From: Theropithecus gelada | Taxonomy: Eukaryota > Chordata > Mammalia > Primates > Cercopithecidae | Assembly (NCBI RefSeq): GCF_003255815.1 | Contig: NC_037689.1 | Location: 49,200,644-49,264,643 of the forward strand | Length of the DNA stretch: 64,000 bases | Direction: 5' to 3' | Shown: piece by piece, positions 24,425-35,289 of the stretch | How positions within the stretch are numbered: the first letter of the stretch is position 1 | Layout of the letters: each line of letters starts with the position of its first letter | Position numbers and translations under genes: made by a program | Notes under the pieces: generated by a model | Seen by the model: the letters and a program-made list of their open reading frames with translations, nothing else | Told to the model about the DNA's origin: nothing | Databases searched by the model: none

Positions 24425-25110
24425 CTCAGTCTGAGCCAGGCACTTTCATTGCCTTCAAGCTTGTCAGCTTAGGATAGAAACTTAGAAGACAGGATGTCAA
24501 GTGCTTTGAGAAAAAATAATTCAACCTCAATACAATTCCTACAGGACTATGACGAACTCTGAAGCAGCACTGCATTGATGTGATACAAGAGTCACTGTTC
24601 CCAAAGCAGATGAAGGACAAACACAAAAGACCAGTTCTAGTGACTGTCCAACAGACCATGTAGGGGATGACAAAAAAGTGAGTGATGCTCGAGTGAGTAA
24701 TTCAATAGATCTCTTTAAGGTCTCATCATATCCATCAAGCTACGAGGTATACAACAGGGGGTTACAAGAAAAGTCACCAGACACACTCAGAAGAAATGAT
24801 TCAGATTCATGGGCAGAATGTAACTTTGGGACTTTGAGGAATACCAGAAGCAAACATAAACTGAAATGAAAGACTGTACAGTCTTCTGAGGAATAGTGTA
24901 TTACATGAATTCACAGCTGATTACAGCCTGTGTGAAACAGCAATAAAAGGAATTGAATACAGGGCAAGTGAGGCTTAAGGAGAGCTTTACAGGGCAAGGT
25001 AATCCAAGCAACATTATTGCCATTGGCCATACTTCAATCGGAAAATTGTTACAGGAGAGTTGTTCACGTGCATTTATGAGATGAGAGCTGATTCACCATC
25101 ATGATTCTTG
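24425..25110 (+). pseudogene. Tandem NDP-kinase-domain array, units 9-10, decayed
   Basis: Resumes straight after the FRAM. Readable pieces are SEPGTFIAFKLV (from about 24430), TLKQHCIDVIQESLFP (about 24550-24600, compare the NME2-type HLKQHY-DL-DRPFFP), and a second unit around 24880 with a diverged 'cagtcttctgaggaatagtg' followed by 'tacatgaattcacagc' (YMNS). The two anchors are about 286 bp apart, the same period as units 1-8. Stops and frameshifts throughout. It ends at a T-rich tract at about 25112-25129. Confidence 0.72.
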
Positions 25111-25156
25111 AATTTTTTTTTTTTTTTTTGGTCTCTGCAAAAAACCAGAAGAACCT

Positions 25157-25565
25157 TGATATGGTGTAGAATGATGTTTGTCCCCTCCAAATCTCATGTT
25201 GAAATGCGATCTCCAATGTTGGAGGTAAGGCCTGATGGTAAGTGCTAGGGTTGTAGGGATGGATCCCTCATGAATGCCTTGGTGCTGAAATGAGTGAGTT
25301 CTCACCCTATTAGTTACCAAGAGATCTAGCTTTTATAAAGAGCCTGGCACTTCCTCTATTTCGCTCCATCTCCTGCCATGTGACATGCCTGCTCCCTGTT
25401 GCTTTCTGCCATGAGTAAAAGCTTCCTGAGGTCCTTGCCTAACGGAGATGCTGGTGCCATGCTTCCTGTACAGTCTACAGAACCATGAACCAAAATAAAC
25501 CTCTTAACTTTATAAATCACCCAGCCTCTGGTGCTCCTTTCTAGCAGCACAAAATGGACTACTAC
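25157..25565 (+). repeat. MST/THE1-type MaLR LTR
   Basis: Starts 'tgatatggtgtagaatgatg', followed by 'cccctccaaatctcatgttg', 'gaatgagtgagttctcaccc'-like text, 'ctgccatgtgacatgcctgc', 'atgcttcctgtacagtctac', 'aaaataaacctctt' (polyadenylation signal) and an end in 'ggactactaca'. This order is that of ERVL-MaLR MST LTRs. It lies inside the NDP-kinase-like array, so it post-dates that part of the array. Confidence 0.85.
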
Positions 25566-25569
25566 AAAG

Positions 25570-26090
25570 CTCTACCATAACATGATACACTGCCATTATT
25601 CCAAGGACTGGTAAAGAACATTAACATTGAATGTGGGCCTTGTTGAGCAGCAGATGATGTATTTGGACACAGTGTTAGTAAAACCTGGGGAATCTTTTTG
25701 AATGAATTCAAACCCAGTCACATTCCTTTCAATTAAATGGCATTGCATCCAGCAGAAGACAAATAGAGCAAGTATCCAGTGCTGAAACAGAAAGGATAGA
25801 TTCAATGACGTAACATCCTTAGAGACAGTAAGGAAAATCTGAAGCAGCTCTACTTTGAAATGAAACATTGCACAATTTTCCAAGGACTGGTGAGTGACTG
25901 ATAATTTAGGGCTAGATTCTAAGAACAGCAATTTAAATGCCTTAAATGTGAATGAAATGCAATCTGGCCTTAAAGAAGAGGTCATCAAGCTTCCTGAGGA
26001 CAACAGGAGTCTCGTGAGCACATAATATTTTCTCAAGCACATGAAAACCCTTGAATAAGCAATTCGTTGACAAAAAGAAGCTGTTAACCG
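25570..26090 (+). pseudogene. Tandem NDP-kinase-domain array, units 11-12, decayed
   Basis: Continues after the MST LTR. Anchors 'ccattattccaaggactggt' (25592) and 'acaattttccaaggactggt' (25871) are 279 bp apart. Between them 'cattcctttcaattaaatgg' sits where FIAIK should be, and 'gaaaatctgaagcagctcta' (about 25832) reads ENLKQLYFEMKH, the NME HLKQHY-DL position. Reading frames are broken and there is no start-to-stop gene. Assignment rests on the period and on short motifs, so it is weaker than for units 1-8. Confidence 0.65.
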
Positions 26091-26290
26091 CTACCTAGAA
26101 ATAAATAATAAATAACTTTGGTGAGAAGTCTAGCATCAATTTGAATAAGTGAGCACAGGAGAATAATTTTTTCATAAAAAAAATCTGCACAAAGACACTG
26201 ACATCTTCCTAACACACACCTGTGGAGCTTCCATTTTTTTGTTTATTCTTGGCCTACAGAAAATACAGGCCAATGGTGAAAATCAGCTTA

Positions 26291-26691
26291 GAAAAGAATG
26301 AACATGGCCGGGCGCGGTGGCTCAAGCCTGTAATCCTAGCACTTTGGGAGGCCGAGACGGGCGGATCACGAGGTCGGGAGATCGAGACCATCCTGGCTAA
26401 CACAGTGAAACCCCATCTCTACTAAAAAATACAAAAAACTAGCCAGGCGAAGTGGCGGGCGCCTGTAGTCCCAGCTACTCGGGAGGCTGAGGCAGGAGAA
26501 TGGCGTAAACCTGGGAGGCGGAGCTTACAGTGAACTGAGATCCGGCCACTGCACTCCAGCCCGGGCGACAGAGCGAGACTCCGTCTCAAAAACAAACAAA
26601 CAAAAAAAAGTATACATGAACTCAAATAAAGGAACAACAGACACTGGAGCCTACTCGAGGGTGAAGAGTGGGAGGAGGGTGAAGATCNCCG

Positions 26692-26728
<37 letters not shown>

Positions 26729-26741
26729 AAAGAATGAACAT
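26291..26741 (+). mobile_element. AluY (AluYRa-like) with extra 3' sequence and second poly(A), TSD
   Basis: The 15-bp repeat 'gaaaagaatgaacat' at 26291-26305 and 26727-26741 bounds one insertion. Inside: a full AluY (26306-26590), a short A-rich tail (to 26609), about 80 bp that is not Alu (26610-26690), then about 35 A. The extra part reads 'ggaacaacagacactggagc' and 'gtgaagagtgggaggagggt', an L1 3'UTR. An N stands at 26688 just before the poly(A). Alu features such as 'ctcaagcctg' and 'gatccggcc' point to a lineage of Old World monkeys. Best read as an Alu that carried downstream sequence, or an Alu/L1 chimera made during reverse transcription. Confidence 0.85.
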
Positions 26742-26744
26742 AGG

Positions 26745-29700
26745 GCTAAAAATCTGGAGTGAACATAGCTGAACTCTAAGCCAGAAAACATAATAGGCAT
26801 GAGGCTAAACTTACTGAACAGGTTTTACAAAAGAAATTCAAGCATCATATAAGAGGACAACCCAGAGGAGTTTATAAAGCACTCTTAATACAATCAGCCC
26901 CAAGATTACTGTACCCATGCCAAACAATTTCCGAGAAGGTCAACTGCAAAGATTCCACAGAAGGCATTCTGAGTGACTTCCAGTACACTGGGCAGGTGAT
27001 GGAGAAAAACCCTAGACATTATGAACCACCCTAACAAGCACAGTAGGATCCTCCTGTGCTTAACATGCTTTCTCATGCACGGGATACCACTAAAACAGCC
27101 AGTGTGCACTGAATACAAGCCATGTTTTTGTTCAGGACCTTGAGAATAATTATAAAGAGTGACTGTAGTGCCTCACCCCTGAGGAACTGAAGACTCTGTG
27201 GACACAGAGCGTGCTTCCAATGCCAGGAACAAGGAACCTTTCAGTGACCAACATGATGCCCTGGGAGGCAAGACAGTCCCATCACACAAGAGGAGTAATT
27301 TGAACATGCTGAAAACATCCAACGGGAAGCTAGGCCTGGAACCCTCAGCATGGCATGCTGATTGCCATCAAAGCAAGCATCATACACAAGGGAAGCACAG
27401 AGGAGTTCAAAAGGCATTACCCAAAGGGGCAATCAGCCTCGCAGATATGCCATTTTAATCTGGTCATCATGGAATGACCTTTCACTCCCCTGTTGTAAAT
27501 GGGGGAACATCCTGGTAAGTGACAGTTCACATCTTACACACCTTCCACCAGAATGACTGTAAGCATCCCTGAAAGGGCTGCATGCATGCCCAGCAATTGA
27601 GAAGACTGCCAATCCCAAAGTTTCCAAAAGGAAACCAACAAATAATAAGGCACTCCAAGTGGCACCCAGTAAAACGACAGACAATGGGGACCAATCTGAG
27701 AATTCACCATCTGACTTTCGAAACGGAGTAGGATCCTTCCAGGCTTACCATTCTGTAATGCACTGGATAGCCCCCAAAAGCAAATAGGCATTGGAGAGAA
27801 GCCACCAGTGGTCCCAAATCTGGACAATGATTGTCACAAGTGCCCGGGGGGTGCGGCACTCCTGAGGAACTGAAGACTGAGTGAACAGGGAGCGAGTTTC
27901 TAACGCCAGACACAGAGCAACCTTTCAGTGTCCATTTTGAGACCCTGCAAGGGAAGAGGGTCTTACCTCTCACAAGGAACAGTCTGCACTTAAACAGCAC
28001 TCCCGAGAGGAAGCTCTGCATATGCATGAAATTCCTGCGTGGCACGTTCACTGAAACCGAAAGACGCATCATACAAGAGGGCGACCCAGAGGAATTTTCG
28101 AAGCATTCTTATACCACAACAATCAGCCCTGAGATTGCTATACCCATTCACCACCACTTTCAGCAACAGAAATCCCATGGTTTGCAAAAGAGGCATTCCA
28201 GGTGACTTTCAAGCACCATGGGTGGACAGTGGCAACAGACCAGACAGGTTATCAACCACTGTTAGAAGCAGGGTAGGCTCCTCCTTTGCTTAACATGCTT
28301 TCTAGTGCAGAGGACACCCCTAAGAAAGCAAATGGTCATTGAACAGAAGCCACCTGCTATTCAGGACCTCAAAAGCAAATGTAATGAGTGACTGGGGTAC
28401 ATCACTCTTGACAAGCCAGAGCCTGTGTGAACATAGAGCAAGTTTCCAATCATGGGAACCAGGAAACATGTGAGTGACCTGACACCTGATCCTAAGAGTC
28501 GAGACAGTATAGTCTCATGTGACAAGTAATTAAAATGTACTGAAAGCTCCCAAAAGGAAGCTATGCCTGGGACCATCAGCATAACATGTTCATTGCCATC
28601 AAACGAGCATCATACAAAAGGACAACCCAGAGACATGTTGAATGCATTATTGAAACAGTACAATCAGCCTTGAGATTTCTGTATCCACCGCCCAAATTTA
28701 CAAGAACCCTAACCCCAGATTCCCAAAAAGGCATTCTGGGTGACTTCCAGCACCATAGGCAGTCAATGAGAACGGACCCGGGAGGCCACTGGCTGCCGTT
28801 ATTAGCAGACGATGATCCTCCTGTGGATAACCTGCTTCCTAATGCACTGGATACCTCTAAAGAAGCCAATATGCATTGAATTGAAGACACCTGTTGTGCA
28901 GTTCCTTGAAATTAACTGTAGCAAGGGCCCCAGGACTCATCACTGCTAAGACATTGAAGGTTGACTGAAGAGAGAGCGAGGTTTTACTGACAAGAACCAA
29001 GCAGCCCTTCAGTGACCAATACATGATCCTGAGAGGCAACAGGATCTTGCCTCACATGACAAGTTGTCTGAACATACAGAACACTCCTGAGAGAAAACTC
29101 TGCATGAAATCCCTGCGTGGCAACTTCATTGCCATCAAAACAAACATCATGCAAGAGGACAATCCACAGCAGTTTTGAATGCACTTTTAAAATGGGACAA
29201 TCAGCCCCGAGATGGTTGGAACCACGGCCAACAATTTCCAAGAAGGCCAGTCGCAAGGATTCCACAGAAGGCATTCAGACTGATTTCCAGCACCCTGGGC
29301 AGGCAATGGGGACAGATCTGAGAGGTCATCAAACCCCACTATGAGCACAGTAAGATCCTCCCGTGGGTAACGTGCTTTCTTTCTAATGCACTGGATATCC
29401 TTTAAAACAGCCAGTGTCCATTGAAAACAAGCCATGTTTTTGTTCAGAACTTTGCGAGTGATTTTAGGGTGAGGTTCCATGATGTAATAGTGAGCACTCT
29501 GGGGTGCCTGACTCCCTGAGAAACTGAAGACTTTATGTACGCAGATCGAGATTCCAATGCCAGGAACCAAGGAACCTTTCAGTGACCAACACGATGCCTT
29601 GGGAGGCAAGATGGTCTTGTCTCACAAGAGGAGTAATTTGAACATGCCGAAAACCCCCAACTGGCTGGGACCCTCAGCATGGCGTGCTCACTGCCATCAA

Positions 29701-30570
29701 AACAAGCATCATACACAAGGGAACATAGAGGAGTTCAAAAGGCATTGCTCAAAGAAGCAATCAGCCTCACAGATACACCATTTTAATCTGGTCATCATGG
29801 AATGATCCTTTCACTCCCCTGTTGTAAATGGGGGAACAACCTGGTAAGTGAGAGTTCACATATTACACGCTTTCCACCAGAATGACTGTAAGCAGCCCTG
29901 AGAGGACTCACACATGCCCAATGATTGAGAAGACTACAAATCCCAATGTTTCCAAAAGGAAAACAACAAAAAGGCACCCCAAGTGGCACCAGTAAAAGAC
30001 AGGCAATGCGGACGAACCCATGAAGTCACCAACCAACTTTCGAAACAGTGTGGGATTCTCCCAGGCTTACCATTCTGTAATGTACTGGATAGCCCTCCAA
30101 AAGCAAATGTGCATTGAAGAGAAGCCACCGATGGTACCAAATCTGGATAATAATTGTCACAAGTGCCCTGGAGTGCAGCTCTCCTGAGGAACTGAAGGCT
30201 GAGTGAACAGGGAGTGAGTTTCTAAGGCTAGGCACAGAGCAATCTTCCAGTGCCCATTTTGAAACCCTGCGAGGGATGAGGGTCTTGCCTCCCACGAGGA
30301 ACAGTCTGTACTTACACAGCACTACTGAGAGGAAGCTCTGTCATGAAATCCCTGCACAGCACATTCACTGAAATCAAAATAAGCATCATACAAGAAGGCA
30401 ACCCAGAGGAGTTTTTAAAGCATTCTTATACTAGGACAATCAGCCCTGAGATTGCTGTATCCATTTGCCACAACTTGCTGGAACAGCAATCCCATGGTTT
30501 TCTGAAGAGGCATTCCGGGTGACTGCCCAGGACCACTGGCAGGCAATGTGGGCAGACTGGAAAGGCCACC
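26745..30570. repeat. Satellite: monomers of 540-690 bp in a 2.3-kb higher-order repeat
   Basis: The phrase 'caatcagcc' recurs in register at 26891, 27430, 28120, 28661, 29198, 29758 and 30437 (spacings 539, 690, 541, 537, 560, 679). Other recurring marks are 'catcatacaagagg', 'cccagaggagttt', 'aggcattc-gggtgac', 'gatcctcctgtg', and 'gaggaactgaagactg'. Monomers three or four apart are most alike: 27183-27850 matches 29513-30170, and 27862-28300 matches 30184-30560. The order is therefore D-A-B-C-D-A-B with a higher-order period of about 2307-2328 bp. A monomers carry about 140 extra bp. I do not recognise the family; low-copy Repbase satellites such as the SATR group should be tested. Many open frames exist on both strands, none convincing as genes. 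Confidence 0.88.
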
Positions 30571-30829
30571 AACCTTGTTTACACTGAATTATAGAGAAGT
30601 TGGTTTTGCTCAACCTAAGGGTTTTTTCAAGAAATGTGTCTGCCATGACAGACCCATCAGTAATTGCACATGTGCTCTGATTTAGTATTTGGCCCTAACA
30701 TTTTACTTCTCTCATTCATGCCTTGGTTACATTCTTGAGACATTACCAGGACCAAATGAAACAACCATTTTGAGGTTATTTTAGAAATGGTCAAGCAGAT
30801 TCCTGAACCTCTTCAGTGCCATAAATTTA
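30571..30829. other. Junction between satellite and the last NDP-kinase-like units
   Basis: Satellite similarity ends near 30570 and the NDP-kinase-like reading begins near 30830. I see nothing I can name between them. Confidence 0.5.
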
Positions 30830-31375
30830 CCAAAAGCAGCACTACCGTGAAATGACAGATCGGCCATTCTTCATAGGTCTGGTGAAGTACACGACTCCAT
30901 GGTGAGTTGCTCCCATTGTCAAACTGGCATTGAAGTCTTTCAATACAGAGTGAATGAATCTAGGAAAGAACAATACAATGCAGTTTACTCCTGGCACCAT
31001 CATTACCATCAAGCTGGGAGGTTTGAAGCAGGCACTAGCGATGAGGTCGCCAAAAAGTGCAGAATCGGAATCCTTTCTGCACTTTCACTCCCTGTTCACT
31101 CAACCGTCAGTTCCTCAGGAGTGCTGCACTTTTTGTGCAGAAAGGATTCATATTCTTGCCCATGTTGTTCCTTCTGACCTGTGAGGAAAATATGAATCTT
31201 CTTTACACTGACCTTATAGACTGCTCATTCTTCTCAGTGCTGGTAAGTACATGAATGTAGACCAGTTTTGGCCATTGACCAGCAGGTGGTGAAGGTGGTG
31301 AAAACAAAGGGGTTGCAAAGAGTACTGTTATGGGTTGAATTTTCCTTTGTGCTCATTGCCACCAATAAAAGAAAT
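30830..31375 (+). pseudogene. Tandem NDP-kinase-domain array, units 13-14, decayed
   Basis: On the far side of the satellite the same repeat reappears. Readable: YREMTDRPFFIGLVKYTT (about 30841-30895), LGKNNTMQFTPGTIITIKLGG (about 30960-31022, again the LGETNPADSKPGT / FIAIKPDG fusion), CSFFSVLV (31222) and PVLAIDQQVVKVVKTKG (about 31263-31312, compare NME2 PVVAMVWEGLNVVKTGR). A frame of 76 codons (30954-31184) spans the first of these but has no domain beyond the partial motifs. The provirus inserted about 45 bp downstream. Confidence 0.78.
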
Positions 31376-31420
31376 GGTAAAATGTTTAAGTAAATAACTA
31401 AATAATAATTATAATATAAT

Positions 31421-31845
31421 TGTCACACACATCCATGTGAAGAGACCACCAAGAGACTTTGTGTGAGCAACAAGGCTGTTTATTCACTTGGGTGTAAGTA
31501 GGCTGAGTCAGAGAAAGGAGTCAGTGAAAGGAGTTAGGGTTGGGTCAGTTTTATAGGACTGGGGTAAGCAGTGGAAAGTTACAGTTAAAGTGGGTTTTTC
31601 TCTTGTGGGCAGGGGTGGGGGTCACAAGGTGCATGGTGGGGAGATGAGAAGACTCATTGTCCAGAAGAAGAACGTCATGAGGTTGATCGATCAACTGGGA
31701 CAGGGCAGGAACAAGTCATAATGGAATGTCGTAAGGTTGGTCAATCAGTTAAGACAGGAGCTGGCTGTTTCCCTTCTTTTGTACTTTTTGGTTGCCTCAG
31801 GCCATCTAGATGTATACATGCAGGCTTGGGCTCAGAGGCCTGACA
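31421..31845 (-). repeat. 3' LTR of the provirus
   Basis: On the element strand it starts TGTCAGGCC and ends TGTGTGACA. TATA-like CCTATAAAAC is at about 31548-31557 and the polyadenylation signal GAATAAACAG at about 31468-31477. It differs from the 5' LTR most strongly in the last 40 bp of U5. Confidence 0.93.
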
Positions 31846-32018
31846 TTCCTGTCTTCTTATATTAATAAATAAAATAAAACAAAATAGTGGTGAAGTGTTG
31901 GGGTGGCAAATTTTTTTTTGGGGGGGTGGTAGGGAGAGACAATGGGCGATGTGTCTCAGGGCTGCTTCAAGCAGGATTAGGGGCTGCATGGACACGTTAA
32001 AGAAAATTTTATAATGAG

Positions 32019-34177
32019 TTACATGGAAAAGGAGTTTAGGTTTTGGGGAGATCTTGGGACAGAGGATGGTACCGTGGGGTTATTAAAAGTAGCATTTGTC
32101 ATACAGAATGGTGATGGTCTGAATGTGGTTTTGTATGAAATGAGAAACCAAATGGAAGACACAAGGCCCAAATAAGGGAAGGAGAAAAACAGGTACCAGG
32201 GTACTAAGAATTGGGAGGACCCAGGATGTTCAATTAGAGAGTGCCCAAAGGGGTTCAGCATAATCACTTGCTTGGTTGGTGAGTTTTTGGGCTCTACCCT
32301 TGAGTTTTTTATATTGTCATACACCAGGATAGATTGATTTAGGTAAAAGCAACACTCTTCATTTAAAAATGTACAAAGCCCTCCTTTTCCAGCGGTAAGT
32401 CAAGGCCTCGGCAGTTTTGGAGGACAACTGCAGCTAAAGAGTCAATCTGGGCCTGAAGGACTGATAGAGTTTGTGATATGTCTGCAAAGCTAGCAGAGAA
32501 GTCATTAGAGAAGCTACAGAAGGTTATGACAGAGGTTGAAATGCCTGCTATTCCAGTTCTGAGAGCAATAGTGGAGGGAGAAAGTCCTAAACCGACAAGC
32601 AAGGGAATTAGTGGAATAACCCTTTTTTGTCCTGTCAGTGTCATGAGGAGAACAGGAAGCTCTTTGGTCTCATTTGCAAATTGAATTTTGGGAGTAAGGT
32701 AAACTAGTGCGCATGTGCCTGTCCAATTAGCAGGTAGACACATGTAGGTAGAGGATCCACAGAGGAAGAAGAGACCTTGTGCAAGGCAAAACTAGAAATA
32801 CAAAGTAAAAAGATGAGAAGGAGTACTAAAAGAGGTGTCTTGTACTCAGACTCCTAGGAATCCAGGTAGGGCGACAGCCATCAGTGGTTGTTAATGGGGA
32901 CTGATGGGGTAACAGCATAGAGGGAGAGGTTCGATTTTCATGGTGTATAAGAAAATGTCTAGTGTTTACAAGCAACCTTTCACTGTTATTTACGGGGCTG
33001 GGCATAAGCAAACAAGAAGAGGGCCTGGGAGGAGAGTCTGACGAGCAAGGGGAAGGTAGCCAAGGATGGAGTGAAATACAGGGTAAGTGTCTTCCTAAGC
33101 AATAATAACTGCTAATGTTTTTAAGTTTGCCAGTATTGATAGAGGGCTTATCTCTAATACGGAGCTAGAAGGCCCCAATTGCTTCAGTGATGTGTGTAGT
33201 TGGGCTCTGGAGATGAAGAGTGAAGGAACATCGAGAAGGTGAAAGGTTACCCAGGGGAATTCCAGTGGGTCTTTGTCGAGAGATACATAAAGGAGTGGCC
33301 ACAGGAATAGTACTTTGTGTTGTGAGGGGTCCAAATATGGGGGGAGCAGAGTTGATATAAGGAGAAAGGTTTTTTAAGTAAGTGTGGAGAAGGGCAGCAG
33401 CTTGCTGATGAGAAATGTCTGGGGAGGTCTTGCTGGACCTGTCCAGAAAGTAAAGAAGTTCTTCAAGAGGGTAAAGGTGAGGGTTGTTAAAGGAAGTTTG
33501 GAGGTGTAGGGAGACAGGAGATGTTGCCCAGTCTGTATGTAAGGTGGGGACAGTTGTGTAGGTGCAGGAAGAAAGGGAAATGCAAAGTCAGCAACTGTTT
33601 GCTAAGGAGGGATTAGAAACGGCTAGGAGAGAGTGAGTGAGATTGACAGTGTGGTAGAGATAGCTGGGGAGAGGTAGAGGGTGGCATAAGAATGGGAATG
33701 AGAATAAGAGTGAATATAAAAGTAAACAATATAACTTCATCAGGGTGAAAGTATTGGAGGGTGCCCTGCCAGCAAAGATCATCAATCCACTCCAAGAGGG
33801 AGTCAAGAGTGGCGGTTTGGGGATAGCACCAGGAGATATCAGCTGTGATGACTTGGAGAAATAGTGTAAACCAGTAGTGTAAACAAGAGCAGGGCATTTA
33901 TGAGTAGTTGAGAATGGTGAATCAGAGTATGACTAGACAGAAGATAGTAGGGATGACAAGTTTTGGGGGTACAGTCCAAGTAGTGGGGGTGACTGCGTAG
34001 AGCCATGCTGTAAAAAATAGGGTAAGGATGAATAGACTTAATAGAATAAAGGAATGTATTAGGCTCATAAGGGTTATTACTGTTTTTCAGTGAGTTTAAG
34101 GGAAGTAGGGGAGAGTACTTGTGACTTCCAGGAGGAAGAGGAGAGATCAGGTTGGCTGTCCGATGGACACAGCTCAA
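32019..34177 (-). pseudogene. env: Degraded env (surface and transmembrane subunits)
   Basis: The region after integrase holds a broken chain of short frames. The surface-subunit part (about 34177-33000) is too decayed to place motifs. The transmembrane subunit is clearer in the 126-codon frame 32743-32363: a hydrophobic, Gly/Ala-rich fusion-peptide-like stretch, a heptad region, and LQNCRGLDL, the gammaretroviral immunosuppressive-region signature with one of its usual Arg residues changed to Cys. A further frame (32324-32019) carries a hydrophobic membrane anchor (LVPWYLFFSFPYLGLVSS). Stops and frameshifts separate these pieces, so no envelope protein could be made. Confidence 0.8.
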
Positions 34178-34259
34178 TTCTGGAATGGTGAACCCAATGG
34201 GGAGGGTCCTGCAGGCGAATGACAGTTGGGGTACTACAGATGACCAAGTAGGGTCTGGT

Positions 34260-35162
34260 CTATCGAGGTTGTAGAGTTTGAGGGGTCAGATTCTTAATAA
34301 GAACTGATTTTCCAGCTAGGGTGTCTTCATATGGCTGGGAATCTGGACTAGGCAAGAGAAGATTAGCAGCCTGGCAAATTTCCTGTCTAGCCCGCTGGAA
34401 GAATGGAAGATAGTCACCTAGAGGGCTGGTGTCTGGGACGAGGTTGGGGCCGAGCAAGAAAGTGCATCCATATAAAAGTTCAAATGGACTGTACCCTGTA
34501 GCATCTCGAGGACAGGCTCTAATTCTGAAAAGGGCAAGAGGAAAAAGTACTGCCCAGTCCTTAAGTTGGAGGCTGAGCTTGGTGAGATGTGTCTTTAAAA
34601 GACCATTTGTCCATTCTACCTTTCCTGAAGATTGAGGACGGTAAGGGGTATGAAGGTTCCACTGAATACCAAGAGCCTGCGAAACTGCTTGGGTGATTTG
34701 ACTAATAAAGGCTAGTCCATTATCAGACTGTACAGAAGTGGAAAGGCCAAACCAAGGAATTATGTCTGACAGAAGGGAAGAAACGACTGTGGTGGCCTTC
34801 TCAGACCCTGAGGGAAAGGCCTCTACCCATCCAGTGAAAGTGTCTACCCAGACCATGAGGTATTTTAGTTTCCTTACTCAGGACATGTGAGTAAAGTTAA
34901 TTTGCCAGTCCTGGGCAGGGGCAAATCCCTGAGCTTGCTGTGTAGGGAAGGGAGGGGGCCTGAACAATCCCTGAGGAGTAGCAGAATAGCAGATGGAACA
35001 ATGAGAAGTGATTTCCTTGAGGATGGATTTCCATGATGGAAAGGAAATGAGAGGTTCTAAGAGGCAGGCTAGTGGCTTGTAACCTGCATGGAAGAGGTTA
35101 TGAAACGATGACAGAATAGAATGGGCCTGTGGGGATGGAAGGAGATATTTTCCTTGGTCCAA
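34260..35162 (-). pseudogene. pol: pol integrase region, interrupted
   Basis: The first frame (35162-34878, 94 codons) has the N-terminal zinc-binding HHCC pattern (H-x3-type His pair at FHNLFHAG, then HCSIC) and ends at INFTHMS-stop. The reading continues in the same frame seven codons later as MVWVDTFTGWVEAFP (34856-34260, 198 codons). The catalytic DDE set is damaged: the first Asp position reads Asn (WQINFTH). The second Asp (SDNG) and the Glu (KVEWTN) are present. The C-terminal part reaches into the GKSVLIKNL-type DNA-binding region. Integrase would join proviral DNA to the host chromosome; this copy cannot. Confidence 0.87.
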
Positions 35163-35289
35163 GAACTATTTGCCTTATGTGGGAAGAGATTGATAGGCAG
35201 AAGTTTCAGTTGGAGAGTAGGTGGGAGTGACCGATGAGGAGGAGAAAAACTGGCCGTGAGGAACAGAAGTTGGAACGCTAGCTGCTTAT

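Noticed and set aside
27198..30322. Many frames of 60-140 codons in the satellite considered as a small gene family
   Set aside because: Frames shift between monomers, occur on both strands and give no recognisable fold; kept only as a low-interest finding.
26900..30570. CRISPR-like or short-spacer array
   Set aside because: Repeat units are more than 500 bp, diverged, and in primate nuclear DNA.
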